Shown here: positions 36,380 through 45,169 of the stretch, piece by piece
Layout of the letters: every line of letters starts with the position of its first letter
Position numbering within the stretch: the stretch's first letter is position 1
NCBI GenBank assembly: GCA_029203165.1
Contig: CP119308.1
Location: 3,224,001-3,288,000 of the forward strand
Reading direction: 5' to 3'
Source: Candidatus Microbacterium colombiense
Lineage (GTDB): Bacteria > Actinomycetota > Actinomycetes > Actinomycetales > Microbacteriaceae
DNA length: 64,000 nt
Program-made: the position numbers and the translations under genes
Notes under the pieces: model-generated
The model's input: the letters and a program-made list of their open reading frames with translations, nothing else
Told to the model about the DNA's origin: nothing
Databases searched by the model: none

Positions 36380-38213
36380 GCCGTCGAACGACCAGGCGCT
36401 GCTGCCGATCGCATCGAGCGCGCGCGTGCGCGCCGTCGTCGGCGGTCTGCTGCGACGGCATCCGGGTCGCACCGCGGCGGTCGCCGTGCTGTTCCTGGCG
36501 GCATCCGCACTCGGCATCGTGATGCCCGCGTGTCTCGGGCGGATCGTCGATGCCGTCTCGGCGGACGCCGGTTTCGCGACGATCGCCGGGTGGGTTCTCG
36601 GCGCCGGTGCGGGCGCGATCGGCGCGGCCGTGATGATGCTCTGGGCGACCCGAGTGCTGACCGGACTCGTGCAGGACATGCTCGCGGACCTCCGCGAGGG
36701 CGTGTTCGCCTCGGCGATGCGGCTGCCGGTGAGCACGGTCGACGACGGCGAGAGCGCAGATCTGCTCTCCCGCGTCACGGGCGACGTGGATGCCGTGGCC
36801 GAGGCCGGGGGCAACGTCGCTCCGACCCTGCTCTCCGCGAGCTTCGCGATCGGTGTCTCCGTGCTCGCGCTGACCGCTCTCGACCCGTGGCTCGCACTCG
36901 CCGGACTCGCGTCCGCTCCGCTGTACGTGCTCGGCACGCGGTCGTTCCTGCGGCGGTCACGGGTGGTGTTCCGCGAGGTGCGCGTGCGCGAGGCGGCGCG
37001 CAGCCAGGCCGTGCTCGAAGCGGTCGAAGGCATCGAGACGCTGACCGCCTTCAACGAGCAGGAGCACGCGCTCGAACGCGTCCAGGAGCGCGCCGAGGCG
37101 TCGATCCGCATGCAGATCGAGGGCGTGCGTCTCACCAACCGGCTCTTCCGCTGGATCAACGGCGGCGAGCTCGTGGGTCTCGCCGCGATCCTCGGCACCG
37201 GCTTCGTGCTGCAGTCCGGCGGTGTGATCACCGTGGGCGCGGTCACGACCGCGGCGCTGCTCTTCCACCGGCTGTTCGGGCCCGTGGGACAGCTGATCTT
37301 CGGTCTCGACGACATCCAGCGCGCCGCGATCGGGTTGGCCCGCCTCGTCGGTGTGATCGATCTCGCCCCCGCGTCCCCCGCGACCTCAGGTCCGGATGCG
37401 CGTCCGGATGCCGGCGCGGATGCCGTCGGTATCGACGTGCGCGAGGTCTCGTTCCACTACGCCACGACCGGCCGCGGCATCGATGAGATCTCGCTGCGGG
37501 TCGAACCGGGCACCACCGCCGCCCTCGTGGGCACCTCGGGCTCGGGCAAGAGCACCCTCGCCCGTGTCGTCGCGGGCCACCACCCGCCGACGTCGGGGAG
37601 CGTGCACATCGCCGCCGCGCACACCCCGTACTACCTGTCGCAGGAGCTGCACCAGTTCCGCGGCACGATCGCCGACAACCTGCGGCTGGTCGCCCCCGAC
37701 GCGAGCGACGACGACCTGATCGCCGCGCTGCACGCGGTGGGCGCCGGCTGGGCGGTCGACGCGATGGCGGCGGAGGGCACCGGCCAGACGGACTCGCCTG
37801 CCGATCAGGCTCCCCCTCTCGACGAGGGGCGTGTCCAGCAGCTGGCTGTCGCCCGGGCGTTCCTCGCCGACCCCGCCGTCGTGATCCTCGACGAGGCGAC
37901 GGCCGACGTCGGCCTGCACCACCGCGACGCCGTGGAGCAGGCGATCAGTGCTCTGCGCGACGGGCGCACGGCTCTGCTCATCGCGCACCGGCTGCAACAG
38001 GCAGCCACGGCGGAGCAGATCGTCGTGTTCGCCGACGGCCGGGCCACCCAGCGCGGCACGCACGACGAACTCCTCGCGGCCGATGGGCCGTACCGGAGCT
38101 TCTGGCTCGCCCAGACCGAGCTCGCTCCGACCGCACAGACCCCATCCGACCAGACCACTACCGAACACCCCCAGACCGAACAGCCCCAGATCGAAGAAGC
38201 GGAGACTGCGTGA
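36363..38213 (+). CDS. Exporter-fold ABC half-transporter with degenerate signature (IrtA/IrtB-like), subunit 2
   Basis: A 616-residue half-transporter. The membrane domain is followed by a nucleotide domain with intact Walker A GTSGSGKST (390-398), Q-loop Gln427, Walker B VVILDEA (506-512) and H-loop His542, but the signature LSGGQ is replaced by LDEGR (486-490). These defects complement those of subunit 1. The start at 36363 (AAGGA 4 nt upstream) overlaps the subunit 1 gene by 17 nt; Met4 (36372) is possible. The C-terminal tail is Gln/Thr/Glu-rich (TEQPQIEEAETA). Confidence 0.89.
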   Translation: MLAMSEPSNDQALLPIASSARVRAVVGGLLRRHPGRTAAVAVLFLAASALGIVMPACLGRIVDAVSADAGFATIAGWVLGAGAGAIGAAVMMLWATRVLTGLVQDMLADLREGVFASAMRLPVSTVDDGESADLLSRVTGDVDAVAEAGGNVAPTLLSASFAIGVSVLALTALDPWLALAGLASAPLYVLGTRSFLRRSRVVFREVRVREAARSQAVLEAVEGIETLTAFNEQEHALERVQERAEASIRMQIEGVRLTNRLFRWINGGELVGLAAILGTGFVLQSGGVITVGAVTTAALLFHRLFGPVGQLIFGLDDIQRAAIGLARLVGVIDLAPASPATSGPDARPDAGADAVGIDVREVSFHYATTGRGIDEISLRVEPGTTAALVGTSGSGKSTLARVVAGHHPPTSGSVHIAAAHTPYYLSQELHQFRGTIADNLRLVAPDASDDDLIAALHAVGAGWAVDAMAAEGTGQTDSPADQAPPLDEGRVQQLAVARAFLADPAVVILDEATADVGLHHRDAVEQAISALRDGRTALLIAHRLQQAATAEQIVVFADGRATQRGTHDELLAADGPYRSFWLAQTELAPTAQTPSDQTTTEHPQTEQPQIEEAETA

Positions 38214-39100
38214 ACATCCATCGCGGCATCGTCAGCAGCACCACGACCCTCACTCCCACCCTCATCCGCATCACGCTAGGCGGCGACGGGGTGGCGGAGT
38301 TCCTCAGCACCGGCATCGGCGACGAGTACGTGCGCGTGTTCTTCCCCCACGGCGAGGACCCGACCGATGTATCGCTCCCGGTGCCCTCGGGCGACTGGTG
38401 GGAGACGCCCGAGGGCGCACCCGAGGCTCCGATGCGCACGTACACGATCAGCGGTGTGCGTCCGGATGCCGCCGAGCTCGACATCGACTTCGTGATCCAC
38501 GAGGCGGGCGTCGCGGGGCCGTGGGCGGCGCGCGCCGAGCCCGGTCACGTGATCGGCCTGAACTCGCCGACCGGACTGTACTCGCCGCCCGACGGCATCC
38601 GCTGGCAGGTGCTCGTGGCCGACCTCACCGGGCTTCCGGCGGTCGCCCGCATCGCCGCGGATGCTCCGCAGGGCGTGCACACCCGGATCGTGCTCGAAGT
38701 GCCGAGCGCGGCCGACCAGGTCGAGTTCGCGGTCGGGCCCGATGTCGAGGTCACCTGGGTGATCGGCGGCAACGGCCATGGTCCGAGCGCGCTGGGGCAG
38801 CTCGTGCGCGGCATCGTCGACGGGCGACTCGCCCTCGACGAGGGGTACGTCTGGGTCGCCGGGGAGACCGTCGCCCTGCGCGATGTGCGCAAGTACCTGC
38901 GCAAGGAGCTCGGCCTTCCCGCGACCCGCTTCAAGGTCGTCGGCTACTGGACCCCGATCGCCGCGTGGGACGAGAAGTTCGCCGCCCTCCCCGAGTCCGT
39001 GCAGAAGGAGCTCGACGAGATGTGGTCCGAGCTCGAGGGTGCCGAGGCGGAAGACGTGCAGGTGCGGGTCGAGGAACGGCTGGGTCAGCTCGGGTTGTGA
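38210..39100 (+). CDS. Siderophore-interacting protein (FAD ferric reductase, SIP family)
   Basis: A 296-residue SIP/ViuB-family flavoprotein: the FAD motif MRTYTISGVRPDAAELDIDF, then EAGVAGPWAARAEPG, and a C-terminal NAD(P)-type half with WVIGGNGHGPSALGQLV and YVWVAGETVALRDVRKYL. It should reduce ferric iron in the imported siderophore complex, releasing Fe(II) in the cytoplasm. It overlaps subunit 2 by GTGA and ends the iron operon. The last 33 nt of this gene (39068-39100) recur exactly at 53781-53813, marking a likely insertion border. Confidence 0.93.
   Translation: MNIHRGIVSSTTTLTPTLIRITLGGDGVAEFLSTGIGDEYVRVFFPHGEDPTDVSLPVPSGDWWETPEGAPEAPMRTYTISGVRPDAAELDIDFVIHEAGVAGPWAARAEPGHVIGLNSPTGLYSPPDGIRWQVLVADLTGLPAVARIAADAPQGVHTRIVLEVPSAADQVEFAVGPDVEVTWVIGGNGHGPSALGQLVRGIVDGRLALDEGYVWVAGETVALRDVRKYLRKELGLPATRFKVVGYWTPIAAWDEKFAALPESVQKELDEMWSELEGAEAEDVQVRVEERLGQLGL
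39068..39100 (+). repeat. 33-bp direct repeat, left copy (island left border)
   Basis: The final 33 nt of the siderophore-interacting protein gene, stop codon included, are identical to 53781-53813 in the same orientation. Identity ends at both sides in both places. The left copy joins an intact gene to the catabolic operon. Confidence 0.9.
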
Positions 39101-39107
39101 CCTGGCG

Positions 39108-41285
39108 TCATCCGCGGCTCCGGGAAGGCCGCGACAGCATCTCGTCGAGCGCGTTGGCGACGACAGCGGAGATGTTGTTGCGATAGTCGTCGTGCGAGAG
39201 CGACCCGAGGAAGCAGATCGACCCGACGCTGAAGACAGCGCCGCCTCCCGGCTTCTCGAGCCAGGTCATGTCAGAGCGCACGTCCGCGCTCTCCGTCCCT
39301 CCCAATCCGGCGCGCGATGCCATCACGTCCTCACCGGCGAGGAGATAGAAATCACTGTGTCCAGTCGACGACGCGATCACCACCGTCTCGGCCGGGCTCC
39401 CCCGCCCGACGTCGAACCGGTCGATCTCGTCGCCGGAGGAGCCGTCCATGATGAGACCGAAGTCGCCGATCACCTCATCGTCGATGCCGTCGAAGAGGAA
39501 CGCGCACCGATCGGGAAGGTCGGGGTTGCGTCGGTAACCCGGTGCTTTCGAGTCCCAGCCCTGGGCGGTCATCCCGATGCCGGTGAGCCGGTTCGGCCAC
39601 CGCCCCCGCTGCCGCCACATGCCCCCTGCCTCTCCGGTCGTGCTGTGGAACCCCTCGCCCGGCGCACCCTCGGAAGGACGCGTCCCGACCGGACCGCGTC
39701 GGACCTCGATCAGGTGAGGGCGAGCCTCGTCCTGGCTCGTCACCCAGTAGAAGCCGTTTCCCCCCAGATACATGAGCGACCCGCCACTGTCGAGATGCAC
39801 GTCGAGTGCGTCGAGCATCCGCGCGCTGACGTACTCGGGATGACTGCCGGTGAGCACGGCGTCGTACTCGGCGAGCAGCGGTGCTCCGTCGCGGTTCAGA
39901 TCATGGTCGGTGATGACATCGAACGGGTAACCCTTCTCGGTGAGCCAGTCGATGAGGTAGAGGTCGGCGCTGAGATGGCGCGGGGCGTTCTGCAGCCACG
40001 CGCGGTAGTCGGGCCGGAGATTCGGGATCGGACGCAGGTGCGTGGAGTACGCGCAGGTGCTGCCGTCGGAGTGCACGTCGTAGAGGCTGAGGCCCCACTC
40101 CGGGTGCTCAGCGAGCTCGAGGTCACGGTGACCAGGGTGGATCGCGTGGTCACTCATCTGGTCGCCCTCGAAGTCGAGGCGGGTGACCATGCGCTCGTTC
40201 GCGTAGGCGATGTAGGTGAACGTAGGCAGCAGCACGGCGGTGCGCGCACGAACCGCACCGGCGCGCGGCCGGACCACGAAAGGCACGTGATCGACGACGC
40301 CGTCGGCGCGCAGCTCGATCGCGAACACCCCGGATTCCAGATCCTCCGGGACGGTGAAGCTCAGGCTCGGTTCCCAGCCCGCATCGTCGAGGTCGTCGTC
40401 GTGGAAGTGGATCGCCGCGTACTGCGTCGGCACCTTGGTGAAGTCGACCTCTTCGTAACGCCAGTCGTGTCCGGTCGAGGCACGAGCAGGAACACCGACG
40501 ACGATGCCGTGGTGTTCGTGACCGCTGACGTCCACCGCGGTCGAACTGCCCTGCTCGAGCTCGAGCCGCCAGTCCGCGACCGTGGTGCGGTTCCCCGCCG
40601 CCGCACCCCTGTCGATCTGCGGATGCTCGATCTTGCCGTTGAACACCCGGTCGGGAATCCAGCGTCGACCGTCGCGACGGCATCCGACAGCGGCGATCAC
40701 TGCCGATGCGACGGTCGCCCCCTCCGCGAGCGCCGGCGCCTCACCCTGCATCCTCTCCCCCTCTCTGCGCGGACTCGATTCGGTGCAGGAAAGCGTCACC
40801 TGCATCCCCACCGGAGCGCTGACGACGACCCGGTACCAGGCATCCGTGCGCCACGGGATGTCGAGATCGACGAGGGGCGTGCCGGTCGGCCCCCGCAGCA
40901 CGAGGTGTCCGTCGGAGTCGATCAGCACACCCAGCACCAGAGAGCCGTCGGGTGCGAGCAGGGTCCACACGCCCTGCTCGCACCCGCTTCGCGGTGTCGT
41001 CGGCTGCATCAGCACCGACATCTGGAAGCCGGCGAGCGCCTGGTCACCGAGATCGGGAACCACGATGCACGACCCGAGATGCACATCGCGCAGACCGCCA
41101 GACACCGTCTGTGCGACGAACCCCGCGACGGGGAGGATCTTCCGACCGGGCCCCGCCGGATTGTCATCGCCGTGCTGCAGGCGCACGAGATCGACGGCGA
41201 CGACATCCGCTGTCGCACTGATCATCAGGTCGACGACCTCGCCGGGCTCGGCCGAGAGCGTATTGAGGTATCCGGTGAGGGTCAT
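39108..41285 (-). CDS. N,N-dimethylformamidase large-subunit-like protein
   Basis: A 725-residue protein of the dimethylformamidase beta/large-subunit family. The N-terminal part contains a lectin/LamG-like beta region (about 60-240), and the C-terminal half a glutamine-amidotransferase-like fold (FDVITDHDLN, DAVLTGSHPEYVSARMLDAL, GGSLMYLGGNGFYWVTS). Characterised relatives use a mononuclear Fe site in amide hydrolysis; whether those residues are conserved here cannot be judged without alignment. Met14 of the longest frame is used, with AAGGAACC upstream. It is the last gene of the leftward sugar operon, an unexpected companion for sugar enzymes. No signal peptide. Confidence 0.85.
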   Translation of the reverse strand: MTLTGYLNTLSAEPGEVVDLMISATADVVAVDLVRLQHGDDNPAGPGRKILPVAGFVAQTVSGGLRDVHLGSCIVVPDLGDQALAGFQMSVLMQPTTPRSGCEQGVWTLLAPDGSLVLGVLIDSDGHLVLRGPTGTPLVDLDIPWRTDAWYRVVVSAPVGMQVTLSCTESSPRREGERMQGEAPALAEGATVASAVIAAVGCRRDGRRWIPDRVFNGKIEHPQIDRGAAAGNRTTVADWRLELEQGSSTAVDVSGHEHHGIVVGVPARASTGHDWRYEEVDFTKVPTQYAAIHFHDDDLDDAGWEPSLSFTVPEDLESGVFAIELRADGVVDHVPFVVRPRAGAVRARTAVLLPTFTYIAYANERMVTRLDFEGDQMSDHAIHPGHRDLELAEHPEWGLSLYDVHSDGSTCAYSTHLRPIPNLRPDYRAWLQNAPRHLSADLYLIDWLTEKGYPFDVITDHDLNRDGAPLLAEYDAVLTGSHPEYVSARMLDALDVHLDSGGSLMYLGGNGFYWVTSQDEARPHLIEVRRGPVGTRPSEGAPGEGFHSTTGEAGGMWRQRGRWPNRLTGIGMTAQGWDSKAPGYRRNPDLPDRCAFLFDGIDDEVIGDFGLIMDGSSGDEIDRFDVGRGSPAETVVIASSTGHSDFYLLAGEDVMASRAGLGGTESADVRSDMTWLEKPGGGAVFSVGSICFLGSLSHDDYRNNISAVVANALDEMLSRPSRSRG

Positions 41286-41314
41286 GCGGGGTTCCTTCCG
41301 TGCTGGTTCGGACG

Positions 41315-42337
41315 TCAGTTGCACTCGGTCTTGTACCAGAGCGCCTCACCCTCGGGGGTGTCGACATCGTCGCTGGTGAGGATCTCGACCGGGGCGTCCA
41401 CGGTCTTCGACAGCTCCTCGCCGCGCAGCTGCTTGGCGATCTGCTCGATCGCGAGCTCGCCCATCGCGTAGGGCTGCTGGGCGACCGTCGCCTGCAGCAC
41501 GCCCTCCTGCAGCAGCTCGACGTTCGCCGCTCCCGCATCCCAGCTGACCATCTTCACGTCGCCGACCACGTCGGCGTTGCGCAGAGCGACGGCAGCGCCG
41601 GTCGAGTTCAGGTAGTTCGTCGTGTAGATCGCCTTCAGGTCGGGGTACTTGACCAGGGTCGATGCGGCATTCGCCTGGATGATATCGGCGGCGATCTCGG
41701 GGTATGAGATCGAGACGACCTCGATGTCGGGGTACTCCTCGAGCGCGTCCTCGAAGCCCTTGATGCGTGCCTGGGTGATCGGGTTGGTCGCGAGCGAGCC
41801 GATCGCGGCGATCTGCCCCTCGCCGCCGATCAGGTCGGCGAGATACTTCGTGATCTCCTTCGCGCCCTCGTAGTGGTTCGAGGCGATGAACGAGTCGTAG
41901 AGTTCCTCGTCGTCGAGCTGCGCGTCGACGTCGATGACCGTGACGCCGTCAGCCCGCGCCGTCTGCACGGGGATGCCACCGGCGACCGGGTCGGCGGGCG
42001 TGTAGATGAGGGCATCCGGCGCGCTCGTGAGCACGTTCTGCACGATTGTCGTCAGCTGGGCCTGATTCTGGTTCTGCGGCGCCTGCAGCTCACCGACCTT
42101 CATGCCGAGCTCGGCGCCGGCGGCCTGCGCCCCGCACGCGACCTGCACGTAGTACGGGTCGCCGGACTGCGGCCCGGCGATGGCGATCGTGGCGCCAGTG
42201 ACGGGATCGTCGCCATCGCCCTCCGCCTCCGGTGCGGCGCTCGAACACGCGGCGAGCGGTCCGAGAAGAAGAGCGGTGGCGGCAGCAGCGATGACGAGAC
42301 GCCGGGACGAACGTGCGGTGAAGGCAGAACGGTTCAT
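41315..42337 (-). CDS. CUT2-type sugar ABC substrate-binding lipoprotein (RbsB-like)
   Basis: A 340-residue periplasmic-binding-protein family protein with lipobox LGPLAAC. Typical features: ATIAIAGPQSGDPYYVQVAC, DALIYTPADPVAGGIPVQTA (first hinge), DLIGGEGQIAAIGSLATNPI and IYTTNYLNSTGAAVAL. It binds a monosaccharide or polyol for the adjacent permease and ATPase. It is separated from the permease gene by a 105-nt gap that shows no clear promoter. Confidence 0.91.
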   Translation of the reverse strand: MNRSAFTARSSRRLVIAAAATALLLGPLAACSSAAPEAEGDGDDPVTGATIAIAGPQSGDPYYVQVACGAQAAGAELGMKVGELQAPQNQNQAQLTTIVQNVLTSAPDALIYTPADPVAGGIPVQTARADGVTVIDVDAQLDDEELYDSFIASNHYEGAKEITKYLADLIGGEGQIAAIGSLATNPITQARIKGFEDALEEYPDIEVVSISYPEIAADIIQANAASTLVKYPDLKAIYTTNYLNSTGAAVALRNADVVGDVKMVSWDAGAANVELLQEGVLQATVAQQPYAMGELAIEQIAKQLRGEELSKTVDAPVEILTSDDVDTPEGEALWYKTECN

Positions 42338-42442
42338 GCGGACTCCTTGAACGGGCGGGAATGGTCGGGTGAAGGGATACAGCGAGAGGGAGATGCGTGC
42401 GAGGTGCGGAGGGTGATGCGGTGGAGAACGAGGACGAGATGC

Positions 42443-43486
42443 CTAGCTCGGCGCGGAGCTGGATCGCTTGAGGCTTCGGATGCGCCGCAGCCGGTCGAGG
42501 TAGAGCGCGCCTACGAGGACGGCACCGGTGACGACCTGCTGCCAGAAGCTCTGCAGGCCGGCGATCACGAGGCCGCTGGCGAGGACGACCGGGATCGCGT
42601 TGCCCAGCGCGGTGCCGGCGATCGTGCCGACGCCGCCGAACAGGCTCGCGCCGCCGAGGATCGCCGCGGTGGCCGCGGTGAGGGCGTCGAGCGAGTGGCC
42701 CGAGATGTTCGTGGTGCCGTAGATCGAGAGAGACAACCATCCGGCGAGGCCGGCGAGCAGTCCGGAGAGACCGTAGATGACGGTGAGGTGTCGACGAACC
42801 GGGATGCCGGCGCGCACGGCAGCCTCCTTGTTCGACCCGATCGCGTACGTGTGCCGGCCGAAGACCGTCGAGTGCAGGGCGATCGCGGCGATGACGGCCA
42901 CAGCGGCCGCGATCACCACGACCCACGGAATGCCCAGGATGCGTCCGACACCGAACTGCGACATGGCGGCCGGCATCCCGCTGAGATCCTGCCCTCCGGT
43001 GGCGACCTGAGCGAGTCCCAGTGCCGCACCGAACATGCCGAGCGTCACGATGATCGGATTGAGTTCGGCGTACGCGATGAGCAGCCCGTTGATCCAGCCG
43101 AGACCCACACCGCAGACGACGGCGACTCCGAGGCCGATCAGCGCCGTCGTCCAGCCGTCACCGCCCACCTGTCGCATCGCGATCATGCTGATGACCCCGG
43201 AGAACACCAGCACCGATCCGACCGAGAGGTCGAAGCCGGCGGTGATGATGACGTAGGTCACGCCCACCGCCAGGATCAGCATGATCGAGCCGGCGAGGAA
43301 CATGTTGCGGATGTTCGCCTGCGACAGGAACGGCTGACCGTTGATGATCGCGAAGACGACGACGAGCAGGATCAGTGCGCACGTGACGACGAACAGCGGA
43401 TGCTGCCACGCGCGCTCCAGGCGCTGCCGGAAGGTGAGCGGTTCGGGGACCGCGACGGGCGCGCCCATCGTGTCGAGAGAGGTCAT
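42443..43486 (-). CDS. CUT2-type sugar ABC permease (RbsC-like)
   Basis: A 347-residue permease with about nine to ten spans. Family hallmarks: ITAGFDLSVGSVLVFSGVIS, GLGWINGLLIAYAELNPIIV, YAIGSNKEAAVRAGIPVRRH and ILGGASLFGGVGTIAGTALG. It overlaps the ATPase gene stop/start (ATGA). With the RbsB-like and single-domain ATPase neighbours it makes a complete importer. Confidence 0.92.
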   Translation of the reverse strand: MTSLDTMGAPVAVPEPLTFRQRLERAWQHPLFVVTCALILLVVVFAIINGQPFLSQANIRNMFLAGSIMLILAVGVTYVIITAGFDLSVGSVLVFSGVISMIAMRQVGGDGWTTALIGLGVAVVCGVGLGWINGLLIAYAELNPIIVTLGMFGAALGLAQVATGGQDLSGMPAAMSQFGVGRILGIPWVVVIAAAVAVIAAIALHSTVFGRHTYAIGSNKEAAVRAGIPVRRHLTVIYGLSGLLAGLAGWLSLSIYGTTNISGHSLDALTAATAAILGGASLFGGVGTIAGTALGNAIPVVLASGLVIAGLQSFWQQVVTGAVLVGALYLDRLRRIRSLKRSSSAPS

Positions 43487-44322
43487 CGGTTTCCTCCGGT
43501 GTCTTCAGGGGCGGGGGTCGGCGCGAGGCTGCCGCCGGTCATGGTCGAGACGAGCAGTTCCAGCGACGCCTCCGCGCGGGAGTAGCTCGCGACGCGCTGT
43601 CCCAGGCGCAGCACCTCTACCCGGTCGGCGACGGCGAGCACGTCGGACATGTTGTGGCTGATCAGCACCACGGCGAGCCCGCGGTCGGCGACGCGCTTGA
43701 CCATGTCGAGCACGCCCTTGGTCTGCACCACACCGAGCGCAGCGGTGGGCTCGTCCAGCAGCACCACGGTGCGCGCCCAGCTGACGGCCCTGGCCACGGC
43801 CACGCCCTGGCGCTGCCCGCCCGACATGTCGCTCACCGATCCGCGCCGTGGGTCTGCAGTCACCCCGAGCTGGGCGAACTCCCGTTGCGCGACGGCAGCC
43901 ATCGACTTGTTGTCAAGGAATCCGAGAGCGCCCAACAGCCCCTTCCGTCTCGTCTCACGCCCGAGGAACATGTTGGCCACGGGCCCCATGTCCGGCGCCA
44001 GCGCGAGATCCTGCCAGACGGTCTCGATGCCGGCGGCCTGCGCGTCGGTCGGCTGGTGGGCGCGGAACGGCTCACCTCCGACGAAGACCTCTCCGTCGTC
44101 CGGCATGAGCGCGCCCGAGAGCACCTTGACGAGTGTCGACTTGCCGGCGCCGTTGTCACCGATCAATGCCGTCACCTCCCCCGCACGGCAGTCGAAGTCG
44201 GCGCCGCGGAGCGCCTGGACGTGGCCGTACGAGACACGGATGCCACGGGTGCTGAGCGCTGTGCCCTCCGGGCGCGACGACACGGTCGTGCCGGCGGTGC
44301 TGCGGGAGTTCTCGGGTTCCAT
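43483..44322 (-). CDS. CUT2-type sugar ABC ATPase, single domain (FrcA-like)
   Basis: A 279-residue ATPase with one ABC domain: Walker A LIGDNGAGKSTLVKVLSGAL, signature MSGGQRQGVAVARAV, Walker B VVLLDEPTAALGV and H-loop VVLISHNMSDVL. RbsA-type ATPases normally have two domains; single-domain forms such as FrcA work as homodimers, so nothing is missing. The first 20 residues are a Ser/Thr-rich extension. AAAGG lies about 8 nt upstream of the ATG. Confidence 0.91.
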   Translation of the reverse strand: MEPENSRSTAGTTVSSRPEGTALSTRGIRVSYGHVQALRGADFDCRAGEVTALIGDNGAGKSTLVKVLSGALMPDDGEVFVGGEPFRAHQPTDAQAAGIETVWQDLALAPDMGPVANMFLGRETRRKGLLGALGFLDNKSMAAVAQREFAQLGVTADPRRGSVSDMSGGQRQGVAVARAVSWARTVVLLDEPTAALGVVQTKGVLDMVKRVADRGLAVVLISHNMSDVLAVADRVEVLRLGQRVASYSRAEASLELLVSTMTGGSLAPTPAPEDTGGNR

Positions 44323-44358
44323 CGGAATGCCTTTCCTGGAGGTGAACGGGAGCGAGGC

Positions 44359-45126
44359 TCAGACGGCGGTGTATCCGCCGTCGATGGTGACCTGCTGCGC
44401 CGTCATGTAGCTCGACACGTCGGAGGCGAGGAAGACCACGAGCCCGGCGACATCTTCCGGAGTGGCCATCCGGCCCTGCGGGATGAGCGAGACCCACTCG
44501 GCTTCGAGCGCGGGTTCGCGTTCGATGATCTGCCGGGTGAGGTCGGTGAGCACATAGCCAGGGGCGATCGAATTGACCCTGATCCCCGAGGATGCCCACT
44601 CCACCGCGAGGGACTTCGCGAGGTGCGCGACCGCCGCCTTGGAAGAGTTGTAGGAGGCGGCCCACTGCGGCACGTTGACGATCGAGCCGGACATCGAGGA
44701 GATCAGCACGGCACTGCCGGTCTGTCCGGCCTCGAGCAGAGTGCGGCCGAACGCCTGTGCCGAGAAGAAGGTGCCGGTGAGGTTGACGTCGATGACCTTG
44801 CGCCAGTTGCTCGCGGTGACATCGATCGAGTCCTCGTTGATCTCGATTCCTGCGGCGGTGAGGAGCACGCGTGGCACGCCGAGGCGCTCGGTGACGAGGA
44901 GGAACGCCGCGGTCGTCGCCTCCTGGTCGGTGACGTCGAGGCGGTGTCCGAGCGCACGCACCCCGAACTCCTCCGAGAGGGAGGCGGCGGTCTCCTCGAC
45001 CGTGTCGAGAAGGTCGAAGAGGGCGATGTCGACTCCTTCCTCGGCGAGTGCGCGGGCGACGGCGAGGCCGATGCCACGTCCGCCTCCGGTGACGACGGCG
45101 ATGCGTCCGGCGAGATCGATCTTCAT
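44359..45126 (-). CDS. SDR-family polyol/sugar dehydrogenase
   Basis: A 255-residue short-chain dehydrogenase: cofactor loop VTGGGRGIGLAVARAL, NLTGTFFSAQAFG, catalytic Ser in ISSMSGSIVNVPQWAASYNSSKAAVAHL with Tyr and Lys, then RVNSIAPGYVLTDLTR and C-terminal VTIDGGYTAV. The SMSG..VN and SIAPGY pattern is that of polyol dehydrogenases (arabinitol, xylitol, threitol types). It probably oxidises a polyol to a ketose for the downstream-acting epimerase and kinase. AAGGAGAA precedes the start. Confidence 0.9.
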   Translation of the reverse strand: MKIDLAGRIAVVTGGGRGIGLAVARALAEEGVDIALFDLLDTVEETAASLSEEFGVRALGHRLDVTDQEATTAAFLLVTERLGVPRVLLTAAGIEINEDSIDVTASNWRKVIDVNLTGTFFSAQAFGRTLLEAGQTGSAVLISSMSGSIVNVPQWAASYNSSKAAVAHLAKSLAVEWASSGIRVNSIAPGYVLTDLTRQIIEREPALEAEWVSLIPQGRMATPEDVAGLVVFLASDVSSYMTAQQVTIDGGYTAV

Positions 45127-45169
45127 GAGGGTTCTCCTTGTGATGGTGTGTCGGTCGGTGTCGAGCGCG

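Noticed and set aside
42338..42442. Separate promoter between the CUT2 permease and its binding protein
   Set aside because: 105-nt gap examined on the minus strand; no convincing -35/-10 pair, so the genes are treated as one operon.
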